A DNA stretch of 64,000 nt, from NCBI RefSeq assembly GCF_012273655.1, contig NZ_JAAWWP010000018.1, positions 89,323-153,322 on the forward strand, given 5' to 3'. Within the stretch, counting starts at the first letter, position 1. Each line of letters begins with the position of its first letter. The position numbers were made by a program, and so were the translations under genes. The notes under the pieces were generated by a model. The model did not search any database and was not told the DNA's origin. It was given only the letters and a program-made list of their open reading frames with translations. Of this stretch, positions 61,856 to 64,000 are shown piece by piece. The DNA comes from Streptomyces physcomitrii. GTDB taxonomy: Bacteria > Actinomycetota > Actinomycetes > Streptomycetales > Streptomycetaceae.

Positions 61856-63028
61856 CTACGGCAGCATCCCCCGCAGCGGGAAGACCGCCTTGCGGGTGGC
61901 GAGGACGGCCTGGTCGAGGCGGTCGGCCGGGTCGTAGCCGGCCTCCCACTCCGCGAAGTCGACCGGCCAGCGCCCGTCGGTCATCCGGCGCGGGGCGTCC
62001 TGCCGGGTCCGCGCGTACACGGACTGCCGCCACTCCTCGGGGATCGGCGTCTCCGGCGCCACCGGCCGCTCGGCCGCGATGCCCACCAGATGCGTCCACG
62101 ACCGCGGCACCACGTCGACCACCGCGTATCCGCCGCCGCCGAGCGCCACCCAGCGGCCCCCCGCGTGCTGGTGCGCCAGCTCGTGCAGGGCGACCTGGAC
62201 GGCTCGCTGGGCGTCCAGGGAGACCGCGAGGTGGGCGAGCGGGTCCTCGAAGTGGGTGTCGGCGCCGTGCTGGGTGACCAGGACCTGCGGCCGGAAGTCG
62301 GCGAGCAGTTCGGGCACCACCGCGTGGAAGGCCCGCAGCCAGCCCTGGTCGCCGGTGCCCGCGGGCAGCGCGACATTCACCGCCGAGCCCTCCGCGCAGT
62401 CGGCGCCGGTCTCCTGCGGCCATCCGGTCTGCGGGAACAGGGTCCGCGGGTGTTCGTGCAGCGAGACGGTGAGCACCCGCGGGTCCTCCCAGAAGGCCGC
62501 CTGCACCCCGTCCCCGTGGTGCACGTCCACATCGACGTACGCGACCCGCTCCGCGCCGAGTTCGAGCAGCCGGGCGATGGCCAGTGCGGCGTCGTTGTAG
62601 ATACAGAACCCGGAGGCGCCGCCCGGCATCGCGTGGTGCAGCCCGCCCGCGAAGTTCACCGCGTGCGGCGCCTCGCCCCGCCACACCGCCTCGGCCGCGC
62701 CGACCGACTGGCCCGCGATCACCGCCGAGACCTCGTGCATCCCCGCGAAGGCCGGATCGTCCACCGTCCCGATCCCGTACGTCCCGTCCGCGGCGGCCGG
62801 GTTCTCGGAGGCCGCCTTCACGGCGTTCACATAGTCCTCGCGGTGCACGAGCTGCAGCGTGGACTCCCCGGCGCGCTTCGCCCTGACCACATCCACGGCC
62901 GCGTCCAGGCCGAGGGCGCCGACGAGCCCACGGGTCAGCGCCAACCGCACCGGGTCCATCGGATGCCCGGCACCGAAGTCGTAGCGCGTAACTGCCTCGT
63001 CCCACATCAGCTGCGTGCGGCCACTCAT
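61856..63028 (-). CDS. acuC: acetoin utilization protein AcuC (histone deacetylase family)
   Basis: The product has 390 aa from ATG 63028; GTG 63037 is an alternative. It is a class I HDAC-fold deacetylase: YDFGAGHPMDP, FAGGLHHAMPGGASGFCIYND (proton-relay His pair), and the zinc ligands in YVDVDVHHGDGVQ. In Bacillus AcuC removes acetyl groups from acetyl-CoA synthetase to restore its activity, and a similar role is likely here. It is monocistronic on the minus strand. Confidence 0.94.
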   Translation of the reverse strand: MSGRTQLMWDEAVTRYDFGAGHPMDPVRLALTRGLVGALGLDAAVDVVRAKRAGESTLQLVHREDYVNAVKAASENPAAADGTYGIGTVDDPAFAGMHEVSAVIAGQSVGAAEAVWRGEAPHAVNFAGGLHHAMPGGASGFCIYNDAALAIARLLELGAERVAYVDVDVHHGDGVQAAFWEDPRVLTVSLHEHPRTLFPQTGWPQETGADCAEGSAVNVALPAGTGDQGWLRAFHAVVPELLADFRPQVLVTQHGADTHFEDPLAHLAVSLDAQRAVQVALHELAHQHAGGRWVALGGGGYAVVDVVPRSWTHLVGIAAERPVAPETPIPEEWRQSVYARTRQDAPRRMTDGRWPVDFAEWEAGYDPADRLDQAVLATRKAVFPLRGMLP

Positions 63029-63115
63029 GCCCGTCACCGTACCGGCCGCCCGCCCCGTCCTCGACGGAGCGTGGCATGCCTCACGACCCGGAACCTCCTG
63101 GTCGGCGGGGGAACG

Positions 63116-63772
63116 TCACGGTTGGCGGCGGTCCAGGACCTCGGTCAGCTCCCGCATGTCCGCGAAGAGCCGGGTGGCCTCCGACAGCTGCCCGGCCGGT
63201 GTCATGGCGGTGAATCCGTACACGTCCATCCCGGCCGCTACCGCCGCGCGCACCCCGAGCGGGCTGTCCTCGACGACGGCGCAGCGGGCCGGTGCCACCC
63301 CCATCCGGTCCGCGGCGTGCAGAAAGAGGTCAGGGGCTGGCTTGCCCCGGCCCACATCCTGCGAGCTGAAGATCCGGCCCTCGTCGAAGAACCTGCCGAG
63401 GCCGGTCTTGCGGTGCCCGACCCGGATCCGCTCATGGCTCCCGGAGGAGGCGACACAGGTGGCAATGGACTCGGCGGCCAGTTCCTCCAGCACCTCCGGT
63501 ACGCCGGCCACCGCCTGCAACTCCCGCTCGAAGAGCGCGAAGACCCGCCGGTGGAACTCCTCGTCGAAGTCCTCGGGCAGCTTCCGCCCCGTCCGCGCCA
63601 GGACCGTCTCATGCACCCGGTGCATGGCCCCGCCCATGTAGTCCCGCAGCGATTCCTCGTACGTGGTCGGGTGCCCGAGCTCCGTGAGGTACGCGGCCAG
63701 GAGCCGGTTCGACAGGGGCTCACTGTCGACGAGCACCCCGTCATTGTCGAAGATGACCAGGTCGTAGCGCAT
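63116..63772 (-). CDS. HAD-IA family phosphatase (beta-phosphoglucomutase-like)
   Basis: The product has 218 aa. HAD motifs: VIFDNDGVLVDSEP (Asp nucleophile and acid), ASSGSHERI (motif II), GKPAPDLF (Lys, motif III) and VVEDSPLGVRAA (motif IV). A small helical cap between motifs I and II resembles sugar-phosphate phosphatases. It acts on an unidentified phosphorylated metabolite. It lies just downstream of the 5S rRNA terminator but is a separate gene on the same strand. Confidence 0.92.
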   Translation of the reverse strand: MRYDLVIFDNDGVLVDSEPLSNRLLAAYLTELGHPTTYEESLRDYMGGAMHRVHETVLARTGRKLPEDFDEEFHRRVFALFERELQAVAGVPEVLEELAAESIATCVASSGSHERIRVGHRKTGLGRFFDEGRIFSSQDVGRGKPAPDLFLHAADRMGVAPARCAVVEDSPLGVRAAVAAGMDVYGFTAMTPAGQLSEATRLFADMRELTEVLDRRQP

Positions 63773-63866
63773 GCCCTGACCTTACGGCGCCGGGAAAGGG
63801 CCCCGGGAAAGGGGAGGGCGAGAACATCCCTGAAATGCCCCTGGAATATCTCCGGAAATGAGAAAA

Positions 63867-63897
63867 GCCCCTGTACCGGTTCTCCCGGTACAGGGGC
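63867..63897 (-). terminator. rRNA operon terminator
   Basis: A 13-bp perfect stem GCCCCTGTACCGG (63867-63879 with 63885-63897) around a 5-nt loop is followed on the minus strand by TTTTCTCATTT. It lies 15 bp after the 3' end of the 5S rRNA. Confidence 0.93.
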
Positions 63898-63912
63898 TCT
63901 TCTCTACATTTA

Positions 63913-64000
63913 GTTCGGCGGCGTCCTACTCTCCCACAGGGTCCCCCCTGCAGTACCATCGGCGCTGTAAGGCTTAGCTTCCGGGTTCGGAATGTAACCG
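63913..64000 (-). rRNA. rrf: 5S ribosomal RNA, 3' part
   Basis: The minus strand reads through the conserved 3' portion: CCGAACCCGGAAGCTAAGCC, then the helix ending GAGAGTAGGACGCCGCCGAAC. The 5' end lies beyond the right edge. A full rrn operon read on the minus strand must lie to the right, so these genes are downstream of it. Confidence 0.97.

Overview
The window is high-GC actinobacterial chromosome, almost certainly Streptomyces. The evidence is the very GC-rich codon third positions, the many GTG starts with GGAGG-type ribosome binding sites, and a set of genes I recognise as Streptomyces landmarks: rex-hemACD with hemB, bldN-rsbN, a class I lysyl-tRNA synthetase next to argS, a bdtA-like small MerR-type protein, a tiny AURKAIP1/COX24-type ribosomal protein, acuC, and a 5S rRNA at the right edge. 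From memory, the gene order from about 27.8 kb to the right end follows the SCO33xx region of S. coelicolor. I could not check this by alignment.

Region 1 (1-7.9 kb) is accessory. It holds the end of a DrrAB-type drug exporter, a DHFR-like reductase preceded by a 10-bp tandem repeat, a 179-bp palindromic MITE-like element, a secreted lipase, and a secreted GH92 alpha-mannosidase with a LacI-type operator. Region 2 (7.9-12.7 kb) is a tightly overlapped four-gene operon: ThDP enzyme, SRPBCC protein, KAS III-like enzyme and PLP aminotransferase. It looks like a compact biosynthetic cluster whose product I cannot name.

Region 3 (13.2-19.4 kb) has a TrkA-N/CASTOR-like channel protein, a HelD/HelR-type RNA polymerase motor, and a glycosyltransferase preceded by a rifamycin-associated element (RAE) look-alike. 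Together they suggest a rifamycin-resistance locus. Between the last two genes lies an array of CAAGT-N17-ACTTG inverted repeats. Region 4 (19.5-27.8 kb) holds a two-component flavin monooxygenase, small metabolic genes, and a ribbon-helix-helix regulator leading a DUF4097/ABC exporter operon. About twelve helically phased 8-bp sites lie upstream of and over the start of that regulator.

Region 5 (27.8-42.5 kb) is mostly core: argS, lysS, an MFS transporter, a DUF2637 membrane protein, two DUF3558 lipoproteins, rtcB and a DUF4253 protein. It also has two less conserved genes, an anchored hypothetical protein and a beta-lactamase-fold protein that has lost its catalytic residues. A 1.5-kb stretch without genes follows, then a Ser/Thr kinase fused to a PstS-like sensor. 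Region 6 (46.3-52.8 kb) is the haem operon: Rex senses NADH/NAD+ and controls rex-hemACD through an operator lying in its own promoter. Region 7 (53-64 kb) carries the developmental pair bldN-rsbN with a candidate sigma-BldN promoter in front of rsbN, lipid and NAD-dependent enzymes, bdtA, acuC, a HAD phosphatase and the 3' end of an rrn operon read on the minus strand.

The most unusual signals are the CAAGT-N17-ACTTG array, the phased TGRCGCCA iterons, the palindromic element whose arm mismatches are all of the type that pairs as G-U in the minus-strand RNA, the four-gene ThDP/KAS operon, and the inactivated beta-lactamase.
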